From Bacteroidota bacterium (GTDB lineage Bacteria > Bacteroidota > Bacteroidia > Bacteroidales > VadinHA17): a stretch of 9,056 nt of DNA. Under the pieces are notes generated by a model, which saw nothing but the letters and a program-made list of their open reading frames with translations, was not told the origin of the DNA and did no database searches. Below, in pieces: positions 1 through 7,728 of the stretch (positions are counted from its first letter, which is position 1; every line of letters begins with the position of its first letter). The translations under genes and the position numbers were made by a program. The stretch is from NCBI GenBank assembly GCA_006227095.1, contig SBFZ01000144.1, positions 1-9,056 on the forward strand, in the 5' to 3' direction.

Positions 1-1014
1 CTTCGGGTCACCCTTGACGAAGAAGCGGTTGCGGCTTTGCTCAATATTGTCCTTTGTGCAGTTGAGAATATAGTCATCAATCAGTTCAACAGCTGCGGGG
101 TTATGCTTCAGCACAACGATGTTTGCCCTGACAGCATCCTGCAGGCTTGCAAAATGTGCACAGAGCAGACCCGTCCGGTCACCGGTAACAGGAACCAGGT
201 TAAGCTTCATTGAGACGGTGAATGCCAGGGTCCCCTCCGATCCGGCCAGCAGCCTGCATACATTGATCTTCTCACCGTTGCCGGTAAAGGGATCAGTCTC
301 AAGGAGGGTATCCAGGGCATATCCGTTGTTCCGGCGTCGCAAGGCAGGATGGGGATATTCACGGCGTATCTCCTCTGCATTCCGCCTGTCTGACAGCATA
401 TCCCTCAGGTTCCTGTAAATTTTCGTCTCCAGAAGCCCCGGATCTCCATCACATTTTGCATTGAATTCCTCAGTGGTAAGGGCTCTGAAATGTGCTTCGG
501 AACCATCGGAAAGGATCGCATCAACCTCAAGTATGTGATCCCTGACACTTCCGTGAATTATCGAGTGAGCGCCACAGGAGTTGTTACCAAGCATCCCGCC
601 CATGACACAGCGGTTGGCCGTGGAGGTCTCAGGCCCGAACTGAAGCCGGTGAGGTGCAAGATAACTGTTGAGTTCAGCCAGTACCACCCCGGGTTCAACC
701 CTCACCCACCGCTCTGCCACATTGAGCTCAAGTATGCGGTTGAGATGCCTCGAAATGTCCATCACAATACCCGGTCCTACAACCTGGCCGGCAAGTGATG
801 TGCCGGCACCGCGTGGTATCACTGACCCTCCTGTTTCACGGGCAAACGCCAGTATCTTTTTTATATCATCAACAGAGGCAGGTCGCGTTACCGCCAGCGG
901 TAACTCCCTGTAGGCCGAGGCATCAGTGGCATACAGAATCCGCTGAACATCATCAGTGTAAAGATCACCGTCCAGCTCCTCCCTCAGTCTGTCAAATCCC
1001 AAATCCCGCTTCAT
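1..1014 (-). CDS. FAD-linked 2-hydroxyacid dehydrogenase (GlcD/YdiJ-like), 3' end cut by window
   Basis: This is the N-terminal 338 residues of a flavin oxidoreductase of the PCMH/VAO fold; the reading frame stays open to the left window edge. Visible FAD-binding signatures are PRGAGTSLAGQ (residues 67-77), VEPGV (106-110), FGPETSTANRC (126-136), GGMLGNNSCGAH (139-150) and LLAGSEGTLAF (255-265). The start of the FAD-oxidase C-terminal domain is seen as PAAVELIDDYIL (306-317). Family members oxidise D-lactate, glycolate or D-2-hydroxyglutarate and pass electrons to quinone or an Fe-S partner. The segment RRRNNGYALDTL (226-237) resembles the long YdiJ-type proteins that carry a C-terminal Fe-S domain, but that part lies outside the window. 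The start is the ATG at 1014: an in-frame TGA lies four codons upstream, leaving no earlier ATG. It follows the permease gene by 15 bases, without a clear Shine-Dalgarno site. The family is certain; the substrate is not. Confidence 0.93.
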   Translation of the reverse strand, partial: MKRDLGFDRLREELDGDLYTDDVQRILYATDASAYRELPLAVTRPASVDDIKKILAFARETGGSVIPRGAGTSLAGQVVGPGIVMDISRHLNRILELNVAERWVRVEPGVVLAELNSYLAPHRLQFGPETSTANRCVMGGMLGNNSCGAHSIIHGSVRDHILEVDAILSDGSEAHFRALTTEEFNAKCDGDPGLLETKIYRNLRDMLSDRRNAEEIRREYPHPALRRRNNGYALDTLLETDPFTGNGEKINVCRLLAGSEGTLAFTVSMKLNLVPVTGDRTGLLCAHFASLQDAVRANIVVLKHNPAAVELIDDYILNCTKDNIEQSRNRFFVKGDPK

Positions 1015-1029
1015 CTGCCATGATCAGTT

Positions 1030-2880
1030 TCAGTTCTGTTTTGCGTTCTTCTTCCCGAATTCAGGGTCAATCTTCAGCAATGCCACCGCTATCAGCGGAA
1101 CAACGCTGCAGATCATCACCCAGAGGAAGAAGTGGTTATAACCGAGTTGTTCCTGCAGCCAGCCTGCAAACATTCCCGGAAGCATCATGCCAAGAGCCAT
1201 GAACCCTGTGCATATTGCATAATGGGCAGTCTTGTATTTACCCTCAGAGAAGTATATGAGGTAAAGCATGTAGGCCGTAAAGCCGAATCCGTATCCGAAC
1301 TGTTCAACAAAAACGCAGAGGTTGATGATGAACAGGTTGTCTGTCTGGGTAAAACTCAGATAGAGGAATGTGGCTGCCGTCAGCAGCATGCTCAGGGTCA
1401 TTGGCCACAGCCATCTCTTCAGACCTCCCCATGCTGCCACTACTCCTCCTATTATGCCTCCGAGCGTAAGCCCGATAATACCAACTGTACCATAAACCAG
1501 CCCCACCTCTCCTGTTGTGAGCCCCAGGCCACCCTTGTCAATAGGATCCAGGAGGAAGGGATTGATAAGCTTCAGCAACTGGGCCTCCGCAAACCGGAAG
1601 GTAAGCATGAAAAACAGGGCAGCACCTACCTGGGGCTTCCTGAAAAAGGATGCAAAAGTAGCCCCGAACTCCCGGAGGACATCAACTGGCTTCAGGTTCT
1701 CATGCGGCCTGTCCGTATCCGGTCTGGGGAGAACAAATTTGTGATAGAAGCTGAATACCAGGAACAGACCGGCCAGCACAAAGAATGTGACGGCCCATGC
1801 CATGGGAATATTACCCGAAAGACCTTCATAGCTCGCCGAGGTATAAGACGTAAGCTTTGAATCAGCCTGGAAGACCATATATGCAGGTTTATCCCAGTTG
1901 GCCTCACTGAACACCAGGTGTTCGCCCTGGATGAGGGCGATGCTCCTGTCACCCTTCTTCAGGGCGGTATTCAGTACCACCTCCCTTCCGTGTTCCGGTT
2001 TCTGCGAGATTCTGACCGGGACAACCGCTACACTGCCGGTAACCTCGGCAATATCACCCCTCTCCTCGCCGAAGCTTTCCCTTATCCATTCACCCAGTGG
2101 CTCTGAGACAGAAGATGCCCACCAACCCTTCTCCTTTGCCTGCTTCTCTTCAACCGTGTAAAAACCGTTGCTGATATTCAGGGTCTTTATTGAATCAAGG
2201 AGAACTGACAGGCTGTCCTTATCCACAGTCTGTGTGCTTATTTCCAGCGAGTCACTGCCAATCACAAAATAGATTTCATCACCGTTCAGGGCAGCATCCG
2301 TGACGTGGGGAACCTCCAGCACTGTTTTTGAATACCCTGGTGAAGCCTCGATGAAAATTGTAACAGGCTCCCTGCCTGATGAGCTTTCCAGGAAGCCGGC
2401 AAGGATGACCAGCAGCCCCTGGCCGGTTATGGTGGCAATCCTGTAAAAGGTGCTGCGAATTCCTACATATTTTGCCTGCTGGTTCGTGTTGAGTCCCAGC
2501 ATGTAAAAGCCGTCAGCAGCTATGTCATGGGTGGCTGAGGCAAAGGCAAGCAGCCAGAAAAATGCCAGGGTTATCTTGAAAAAGAACGCCGCCGGTATGG
2601 TAAGGGCAATGCTGGCAAAACCAATTGCCAGTACAAGCTGTGTAATGACAATCCACCACCTTTTTGTCTTCAGCAGATCAACCAGGGGGCTCCAGATTGG
2701 CTTTATCACCCATGGCAGATACAGCAGGCTGGTATACAGGGCTATATCGGCATTGGAGATGCCCATCCGCTTGTACATTATCACTGAGATGATATTGACC
2801 GCCACGTAGGGCAGCCCTTCAGCAAGATACAGGGTAGGTATCCATGCCCAGGGCGATCTGTTGTTGCTATGTGCTGACAT
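1030..2880 (-). CDS. AmpG-like MFS permease with large periplasmic insertion
   Basis: This 616-residue inner-membrane transporter has about twelve hydrophobic segments: five between residues 12 and 165, then seven from about 357 to 602. The helix 4 region carries ATHDIAADGFY (116-126), a pattern typical of the AmpG/PAT branch of the major facilitator superfamily. AmpG imports GlcNAc-anhydroMurNAc peptides during cell-wall recycling, so a muropeptide or amino-sugar oligosaccharide is the best guess for cargo. The usual length is nearer 400-500 residues. The excess is a soluble block at about 166-356 between helices 5 and 6, which should face the periplasm. Part of it (about 282-340) has alternating hydrophobic strands and the phrase LVFSEANWDKPAYMVF, like bacterial beta-sandwich repeats. 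The ATG lies 6 bases after the hydrolase stop and in the same frame, with that TAA as the nearest upstream stop, so the start is firm. An AAAAGG ribosome-binding candidate sits inside the end of the upstream gene, suggesting coupled translation. The substrate is inferred from family and neighbours. Confidence 0.88.
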   Translation of the reverse strand: MSAHSNNRSPWAWIPTLYLAEGLPYVAVNIISVIMYKRMGISNADIALYTSLLYLPWVIKPIWSPLVDLLKTKRWWIVITQLVLAIGFASIALTIPAAFFFKITLAFFWLLAFASATHDIAADGFYMLGLNTNQQAKYVGIRSTFYRIATITGQGLLVILAGFLESSSGREPVTIFIEASPGYSKTVLEVPHVTDAALNGDEIYFVIGSDSLEISTQTVDKDSLSVLLDSIKTLNISNGFYTVEEKQAKEKGWWASSVSEPLGEWIRESFGEERGDIAEVTGSVAVVPVRISQKPEHGREVVLNTALKKGDRSIALIQGEHLVFSEANWDKPAYMVFQADSKLTSYTSASYEGLSGNIPMAWAVTFFVLAGLFLVFSFYHKFVLPRPDTDRPHENLKPVDVLREFGATFASFFRKPQVGAALFFMLTFRFAEAQLLKLINPFLLDPIDKGGLGLTTGEVGLVYGTVGIIGLTLGGIIGGVVAAWGGLKRWLWPMTLSMLLTAATFLYLSFTQTDNLFIINLCVFVEQFGYGFGFTAYMLYLIYFSEGKYKTAHYAICTGFMALGMMLPGMFAGWLQEQLGYNHFFLWVMICSVVPLIAVALLKIDPEFGKKNAKQN

Positions 2881-2886
2881 TCTGAT

Positions 2887-5358
2887 TTATAGCCTTTTAA
2901 AATTATATCCTTTTGCTGAATAGTAATCAATTATTTCACCCAGTCTCAGCCAGAGCTTGTCTGTCCGCTCCGGCGCCGTTCCGGGATGAATGAGAAGTAT
3001 TGCTCCGTCAAGTCCTCCCGGTGTCACCTCTTCGAATGCTGCCAGCCTCTGAACGAGCTGGTCTGAAGAGCGGTAGTTCTTCATGTCGGGGGTGGTGTAG
3101 TCAGCACCGGTCCCCGTACCGGGCGTGAGATTGATAAGTTTTAGCCCCATCTCCCCGCTCCAGCGGCTGATGGCACTGTTGTACCATTCATAGGGAGCCA
3201 GGAACCAGCGTGGTTCCTCATTCTTCAGTCCGGCCTTCCTTAGAGCTATGATATTGTTTTTCAGGTCGTCATTGAATTGCTGCTTTGTCACAAGCAGTGT
3301 ATCCCGGTTTTCCCAGGGGATGTAAAGGAGATGCCTGTCAGAGTGAGGACCTGTATAATGCCCTCCGGAAATAATCCTCTTTACTACCGGTGCAAAACCT
3401 TTGTTTCGTACGAAATTACCGGTAAGGAAGAAAGATGCCTTTATTTTTCTCTCCTCCAGCACATTGAGTATATGGTCAAACCCTTCGCCAAATTCATCGG
3501 CTGAAAAGACCAGGTAAATATTCTTCTCACCAACGCCTTTCCGAACAATGGCACCATGGGAATCATAAATGTCAGTGGCCAGTCCTGCCCTTTCCTTCCT
3601 GCCCTCTTTCTCAAGCGTTGAAAGGTAATAGCTCAGTCCTGCGGTTCCGTCGAGGGTTGGTTCGTTGGTTGCGTAGTCACCAATATCATCATGATAAACC
3701 ATCCGGCCTCCCTGGAATGCTGCATAAGGGTCAGGCTTCATCAGGGACAGGCCCTTGCGGGTACTGTGAATGGCTTTACTGATGGGTCCGTCAACCAATC
3801 CGCCTGTGGTTGTTTTTCCCAGGTAAAAAGTGACAGCTGAGTGCGGGTAAAGAGGGTAATCACCGCCTGCAGGGAGGCCGCAGATCATGGATGTGCCCCA
3901 GGGATTGCACCCGAAGAGCCAGTCGCGCATGGCAGCCTCCATGTAATCGAAGTATGTATCACCGGTAGCCTCCCTGTACAGCCTGCACTGGGTAAGCATC
4001 GCCGAGACATAGTTGTTTGAACACCAGACAAAGGGAATCTTGACCTGAAACACATCATTCTGATCCCTGGCATTGACAATCTCCAGTCCTTTCCGCATAA
4101 ACTCCCGGTATCCGGGAGCATACTCCGTATCTGACATGCCCAGGCCGGCATGGCCAAGGTTGACAAACGGGTAGAACTGGTAATGCCGTGCTGTATCATA
4201 TACTATCCAGGGAGTGTAGGGCTCAAGAGTTCCCCAGTAGTCAGCCTGCTCAAGGTAATACCTGTTACCGGTGAGTGTCCATAGTTCCCATGCTGCCAGC
4301 TCCATGTCATCAACATAGTTATCCTCCTCATAGAAGTAGGGTGACACGTTGCAGGCTGTCTGGGTTGCACCCGGATCAGTGTGGGCAAACTCAAACGCAT
4401 CGGCAGCCCTTGAAGCCATGGTCTCAGCAAGGCGGGGATCGCTCTCAGCGAAGAGCCTGGCCCCCATGGCAAACACCGAGGCAAACTTGCCGGCTGTGGA
4501 GGCTACTCCCTCAGTCCGGTTCTTGAATGCAGCCAGCCCCTGTGGCTTGCCTGTCACGAAATATACCGGCCTGTACGGCCCCAGTCCGTAGCCTGCCTTA
4601 TCAAGGTTGGGAAGACGAAAACCCTGGTGGTCACGGTCATCAGCCACCTGGTTGAACATCACCCCGCTGTCAGGATTCATCTTCAGCAACCACTCCAGGC
4701 CCCATTTCACCTCATCGAGAATGTCAGGGATACCGTTGCTGCCCTCGGCACCTGATGCATCATGGGTGTCACCAAAGATCTCCGGCGATTTCAGGTAGGC
4801 AAACATCATCTGGTATACAGAAGTTGACGTTGTTGCAGTATATCTCAGGTGATCACTGGCATCATGATATCCGCCGCGGACGTCAATGGGAGTGCCTGAA
4901 AGGGTCGGATGATCCACAATCATTCCGTCATATCTGTGGCATGTGTCTGCAAGGAACGGGTTATAGCCGCATCGCTGCTGCCTTATATAGTTGAGGAGGA
5001 AATCGGCTGTTCCGTCATACACGTCAGAGCCGATACGGAATGTCTCTGACCTTGCCCGGCCATATTCGATATAATATCCTCCGGGTTGCCTTACCTGCGT
5101 AAAGTCAAGCCTGGCAGCTGAGGACATGCCCCATACCGATCCGTCATATTGCTCCGCAGTGCCACTGAAGACCGGCCTGTCAGTCAGGGCATCAAAGAGA
5201 GTGAAGTTCTTTTCCGCCCCCGGCTCCTGTGATATATACACGGCTACCTTTACCGAGCCAGGGAGGTATCCCAGCTGGTTGATCCTGATCCATGAGTCAG
5301 CCCTGGCACCATGTATTGACAAGAGGACCAGGATAATTATTGCAGTTGCTTTCTTCAT
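2887..5358 (-). CDS. Secreted GH9 glycoside hydrolase fused to NodB-type polysaccharide deacetylase
   Basis: This 823-residue exported enzyme combines two carbohydrate-active domains. Residues 1-20 form a signal peptide (MKK, hydrophobic core, likely cleavage after GARA). Residues 22-108 match the Ig-like N-terminal domain of family 9 cellulases, opening WIRINQLGYLP. The (alpha/alpha)6 GH9 domain spans about 112-582. GGYHDASDH (162-170) holds the nucleophilic-water base pair D166/D169, and DYATNEPTLDGTAG (561-574) holds the general acid E566. The usual PHHR substrate-binding motif before the acid is not evident (YPHSA at 504-508). From about 611 a NodB-like fold follows: altered motif 1 FSADEFGEG (618-626), HSDRH (672-676) for metal, FLAPYEWYN (719-727) in place of RxPY, and LLIHPG (788-793). 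GH9 includes endoglucanases and exo-glucosaminidases; paired with a deacetylase, an N-acetylglucosamine-containing polymer is plausible but unproven. The start is set by the signal peptide, and the leader is A-rich without a strong Shine-Dalgarno site. Domain calls are strong; the substrate is unknown. Confidence 0.92.
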   Translation of the reverse strand: MKKATAIIILVLLSIHGARADSWIRINQLGYLPGSVKVAVYISQEPGAEKNFTLFDALTDRPVFSGTAEQYDGSVWGMSSAARLDFTQVRQPGGYYIEYGRARSETFRIGSDVYDGTADFLLNYIRQQRCGYNPFLADTCHRYDGMIVDHPTLSGTPIDVRGGYHDASDHLRYTATTSTSVYQMMFAYLKSPEIFGDTHDASGAEGSNGIPDILDEVKWGLEWLLKMNPDSGVMFNQVADDRDHQGFRLPNLDKAGYGLGPYRPVYFVTGKPQGLAAFKNRTEGVASTAGKFASVFAMGARLFAESDPRLAETMASRAADAFEFAHTDPGATQTACNVSPYFYEEDNYVDDMELAAWELWTLTGNRYYLEQADYWGTLEPYTPWIVYDTARHYQFYPFVNLGHAGLGMSDTEYAPGYREFMRKGLEIVNARDQNDVFQVKIPFVWCSNNYVSAMLTQCRLYREATGDTYFDYMEAAMRDWLFGCNPWGTSMICGLPAGGDYPLYPHSAVTFYLGKTTTGGLVDGPISKAIHSTRKGLSLMKPDPYAAFQGGRMVYHDDIGDYATNEPTLDGTAGLSYYLSTLEKEGRKERAGLATDIYDSHGAIVRKGVGEKNIYLVFSADEFGEGFDHILNVLEERKIKASFFLTGNFVRNKGFAPVVKRIISGGHYTGPHSDRHLLYIPWENRDTLLVTKQQFNDDLKNNIIALRKAGLKNEEPRWFLAPYEWYNSAISRWSGEMGLKLINLTPGTGTGADYTTPDMKNYRSSDQLVQRLAAFEEVTPGGLDGAILLIHPGTAPERTDKLWLRLGEIIDYYSAKGYNFKRL

Positions 5359-5429
5359 TCGGTTACAGGTATTTCTTTTATTTGTATGCCGGAACTCTCC
5401 TTCGGGATACCTGTCCGGCAGGTTCTGCT
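5359..5429 (-). promoter_or_regulatory. Spacer with two overlapping inverted repeats before the GH9 gene
   Basis: This 71-base gap is the only sizeable spacer in the window. Read on the minus strand, a 7-base inverted repeat (TGCCGGA, 5414-5420, with TCCGGCA, 5387-5393) encloses a 20-base loop. An 8-base repeat (ACAGGTAT, 5407-5414, with ATACCTGT, 5365-5372) starts in that loop and shares one base with the first stem. The two hairpins overlap, so they should not form together. No U-run follows the first stem, so a standard intrinsic terminator is not supported. I see no convincing Bacteroidota TTTG/TAnnTTTG promoter on this strand. The leader ends in an A-rich stretch (AATAAAAGAAA) that may serve ribosome loading. 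A regulatory role is a guess. Confidence 0.3.
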
Positions 5430-6773
5430 TCAGTAAAGCTGCCTTATCTCAGCACCTACAAAATAATGCGAGATAATCTGCCTGTAGGTGTATCCAGCGG
5501 CGCCCATCACGGCTGCTCCTATCTGGCAAAGTCCAACTCCGTGACCCCATCCGGCACCGTGAAGCACAAAGAGTGTCCCGTCATGCCCTTCAATCTTTTC
5601 CACCCGGAATGCGGAACTGTACAGATGTGATTTTGAGAGAGCCTTTCTTATCTCCAGCTCTTTGCCAATCACAAGGCTTTTTTTGTCACCTGTGATCCTC
5701 AGCCGTGAAAGGCGGCCCGATGTTCCCCTTGTCAGTGGCTCCAGTGATGTAATCCGGCCGAAATCAATCCCGGTTCTCTCCCTTACGAGGTCACTCAGCT
5801 CATCCTGGCGGTAGGTTACCTTCCACCTGAAGAAGTCATTTGTCTCCTGGTCATAGTTATTAAGCACCTGTGACAGGATGTTTTTATCTGAGGTATTGCA
5901 GAATGCCTCCGGGCTGGTGTTGATCCATTCAATGGCATTCGCTTCCTCCGAGAGATCAGTGTCGGGTATATGCGCCCCGGCGGGAGCATCAAGGACCTTT
6001 CGGAGATATGGATGACTCACCGGCTCCCAGCAGTTTTCAAACAGTTCAGTGGCTCCTCCGCAGCACTTTGAATATCTTGCATCACAGATGAAATCACCCT
6101 GCATCAGTACCTCACCGGCAGTCTCCCTCACTGCCACCTCAACCTCCCTGGTTGATGCCCTGGTGATACCCTGGTATCTCTGGCAGTGATCATCGGCACA
6201 GACATCAAAATCCCTGTGATCCTCCCTGTCATACCAGCGGGTTATTTCACTGTCAGTAACAAAACTGGTACGGTATTTTTCCCCCGTGTCACTGAGACGG
6301 AGTGTCTTGTCAATCTGAGCCAGCAGCCAGCTCCGGGAGATGACGGCATGAGCCCTCAGCAGCTCACCAGAGGAAGTGGCACTCATCTCAGAGGAGATAA
6401 CGCTTGCCAGGTACTCCTCTACCGGGAGGATATTGACAGCCGTCAGACGGTCTCCGCGCATAATGAACTTCAGATTGCCCCTGAAGGTCTGATCCTCATT
6501 CCTCTGCCAGTGGAAATCAACGCCTATGGTTACGGCGTGAAGAGTGAAGCTGCCTGTGTCAGGGGATGAAGGTGAAAAGGTAATCTCATCTCCTGCCCTG
6601 ACAGTACCTGCTTCGTTCCTGATTGTAATACCGTCACTTCCGGCCAGCGCTGTGTAAATACCTGTATACCTCCTGCCGGTGTCAGCGGCAATAAAATCGC
6701 CGTTCAGGGTGAATGTCAGTCCGCTGCCGGAGACGATACCAACACTGATCTCGGGTTCCTTATTAACCGTCAT
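5430..6773 (-). CDS. SpoIID/LytB domain protein, no export signal
   Basis: This 447-residue protein belongs to the SpoIID/LytB family, whose founding member is a lytic transglycosylase that cuts stem-peptide-free peptidoglycan strands and leaves anhydroMurNAc ends. Visible family features are LPVEEYLASVISSEM (116-130), where E129 aligns with the SpoIID catalytic glutamate; a downstream helix with AHAVISRSW (141-149); a Cys/His cluster VCADDHCQRYQG (191-202), where SpoIID proteins bind zinc; KCCGGATE (236-243); and the C-terminal signature GWGHGVGLCQIGAA (408-421). The start is the ATG at 6773, because it overlaps the previous stop as ATGA and has AGGA five bases upstream. An earlier in-frame ATG at 6818 would add 15 charged residues and lies deep inside the neighbour. 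Neither start gives a signal peptide or membrane anchor, which is odd for a wall enzyme. It may act in the cytoplasm on imported fragments, or leave by another route. The family is certain; location and substrate are open. Confidence 0.9.
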   Translation of the reverse strand: MTVNKEPEISVGIVSGSGLTFTLNGDFIAADTGRRYTGIYTALAGSDGITIRNEAGTVRAGDEITFSPSSPDTGSFTLHAVTIGVDFHWQRNEDQTFRGNLKFIMRGDRLTAVNILPVEEYLASVISSEMSATSSGELLRAHAVISRSWLLAQIDKTLRLSDTGEKYRTSFVTDSEITRWYDREDHRDFDVCADDHCQRYQGITRASTREVEVAVRETAGEVLMQGDFICDARYSKCCGGATELFENCWEPVSHPYLRKVLDAPAGAHIPDTDLSEEANAIEWINTSPEAFCNTSDKNILSQVLNNYDQETNDFFRWKVTYRQDELSDLVRERTGIDFGRITSLEPLTRGTSGRLSRLRITGDKKSLVIGKELEIRKALSKSHLYSSAFRVEKIEGHDGTLFVLHGAGWGHGVGLCQIGAAVMGAAGYTYRQIISHYFVGAEIRQLY

Positions 6774-7708
6774 AGTATTCCTGATGTTAGTTTTTTCAAT
6801 TCGTCCTCTCCGAGGCAAACCTCTTCGAGTATGGCCCGGACGTCACCGGATGTTATCTTATTGAAGTCCTCCTCCCTCGGAGTTATGAATACACCGCCGA
6901 TATCTACTGATGCCGGGCTGAGGAGTATCCTGTTCTCCCCTTCGGCGAAGTAACAGGCAGGCCTGTGGACCCTCCTGGGTACAACATGCACCGTCCAGCG
7001 TCCGTCATCATGCCATGCAAGAATGTTCAGCATCGGTTCCGGTCTGTCAGGCTGCAGCAGGGCAAACTTTTCAGTAAACCTCCCGAAAGTGGCGATCAGA
7101 GCCTCAGTGTCATTCCCTTTCAGTGTCATTATACCACGTCCGTAGTCTCTCCAGAGCCACATTTCGGTATCTCCCTCATGTGCCACAAGGCTGCACAGCA
7201 AAGGATTTGTCATATCCGTTTCAATTCTGAGAAAACCCCTGTTGCCCGCCTGGAAGTGGAGGTGATCAGGCGCCGAAGCACCGCACTGCGGGCCATTATA
7301 GAATATGACATAATCAGGGAGTGATTTTGCAAGGGAGAGCATTGTACCGAAATTGCCGGCTATCCGCTGCGGAGTATGCGCCCGGTTTACGATGGTCAGA
7401 TGACGCCTGAAAATGGGAAATGGATTTATCAGGATGATGTAGTCACTGCCATAGGTCACACCCCTCTGCTCTGCCGGACGGTTTGCCTCACACAGGAAGC
7501 AGGGCCTGGCCTCCACTGACCGTGCATCGACCTTTGCAGCCGATGATACAATACGACCCGGATTGTACTGAACTGAGATATCATAACCCGGGAATGAGAC
7601 GGTACGTACCCTTACACTGTCAAGCTGGCTGTAGTTGTCACGTGCCAGCTTCCACTCCCTGAACTGACCATCAAACAGTTCATTTACACCTGTTGAAAAA
7701 TCACTCAT
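6770..7708 (-). CDS. DUF4922-type HIT/GalT-like nucleotidyltransferase or phosphorylase
   Basis: This 312-residue cytoplasmic protein looks like the Bacteroidota DUF4922 family, a branch of the HIT/GalT fold that includes Ap4A phosphorylase and GDP-hexose phosphorylases. The supporting motifs are CFLC (70-73), a likely zinc site; INPFPIFRRHLTIV (94-107), matching the strand before the active site in GalT and Apa enzymes; GASAPDHLHFQAG (143-155), a histidine triad with H149 and H151, the former in the position of the nucleotidylated histidine; and a second conserved strand WTVHVVPRRVHRP (238-250). Such enzymes move a nucleoside monophosphate between phosphate, sugar phosphates or dinucleotides. 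A role in making or phosphorolysing an NDP-sugar for the neighbouring glycosyltransferase is an inference. It starts 20 bases after the glycosyltransferase, with a GGGA six bases before the ATG, and its TGA overlaps the next start. There is no signal peptide. The fold assignment is confident; the exact reaction is unknown. Confidence 0.85.
   Translation of the reverse strand: MSDFSTGVNELFDGQFREWKLARDNYSQLDSVRVRTVSFPGYDISVQYNPGRIVSSAAKVDARSVEARPCFLCEANRPAEQRGVTYGSDYIILINPFPIFRRHLTIVNRAHTPQRIAGNFGTMLSLAKSLPDYVIFYNGPQCGASAPDHLHFQAGNRGFLRIETDMTNPLLCSLVAHEGDTEMWLWRDYGRGIMTLKGNDTEALIATFGRFTEKFALLQPDRPEPMLNILAWHDDGRWTVHVVPRRVHRPACYFAEGENRILLSPASVDIGGVFITPREEDFNKITSGDVRAILEEVCLGEDELKKLTSGIL
6779..6782 (-). 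promoter_or_regulatory. Ribosome binding site deciding the SpoIID start
   Basis: AGGA on the minus strand lies five bases upstream of the ATG at 6773, inside the last codons of the DUF4922 gene. With the ATGA stop/start overlap it supports translational coupling and selects this start over the in-frame ATG at 6818. Confidence 0.6.
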
Positions 7709-7728
7709 GCGCAGTCCCGGTTAACACT

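Noticed and set aside
1132..1860. Plus-strand open frame of 242 codons
   Set aside because: It lies antisense within the permease gene, has no recognisable domain and low-complexity mixed composition, and overlaps a gene with clear family motifs.
1812..2385. Permease insertion as evidence of a gene fusion artefact or frameshift
   Set aside because: The frame is continuous, the block is flanked by well-formed helices 5 and 6, and its length and composition fit a folded extracytoplasmic domain.
5387..5420. Intrinsic terminator after the SpoIID gene
   Set aside because: The stem is only 7 pairs with a 20-base loop and is followed by an A-rich tract rather than a U-run, so it does not meet the usual pattern.
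6774..6818. Longer N-terminus for the SpoIID protein from the ATG at 6818
   Set aside because: It would overlap the DUF4922 gene by 49 bases and add only charged residues, whereas the ATG at 6773 has an AGGA site and an ATGA overlap.
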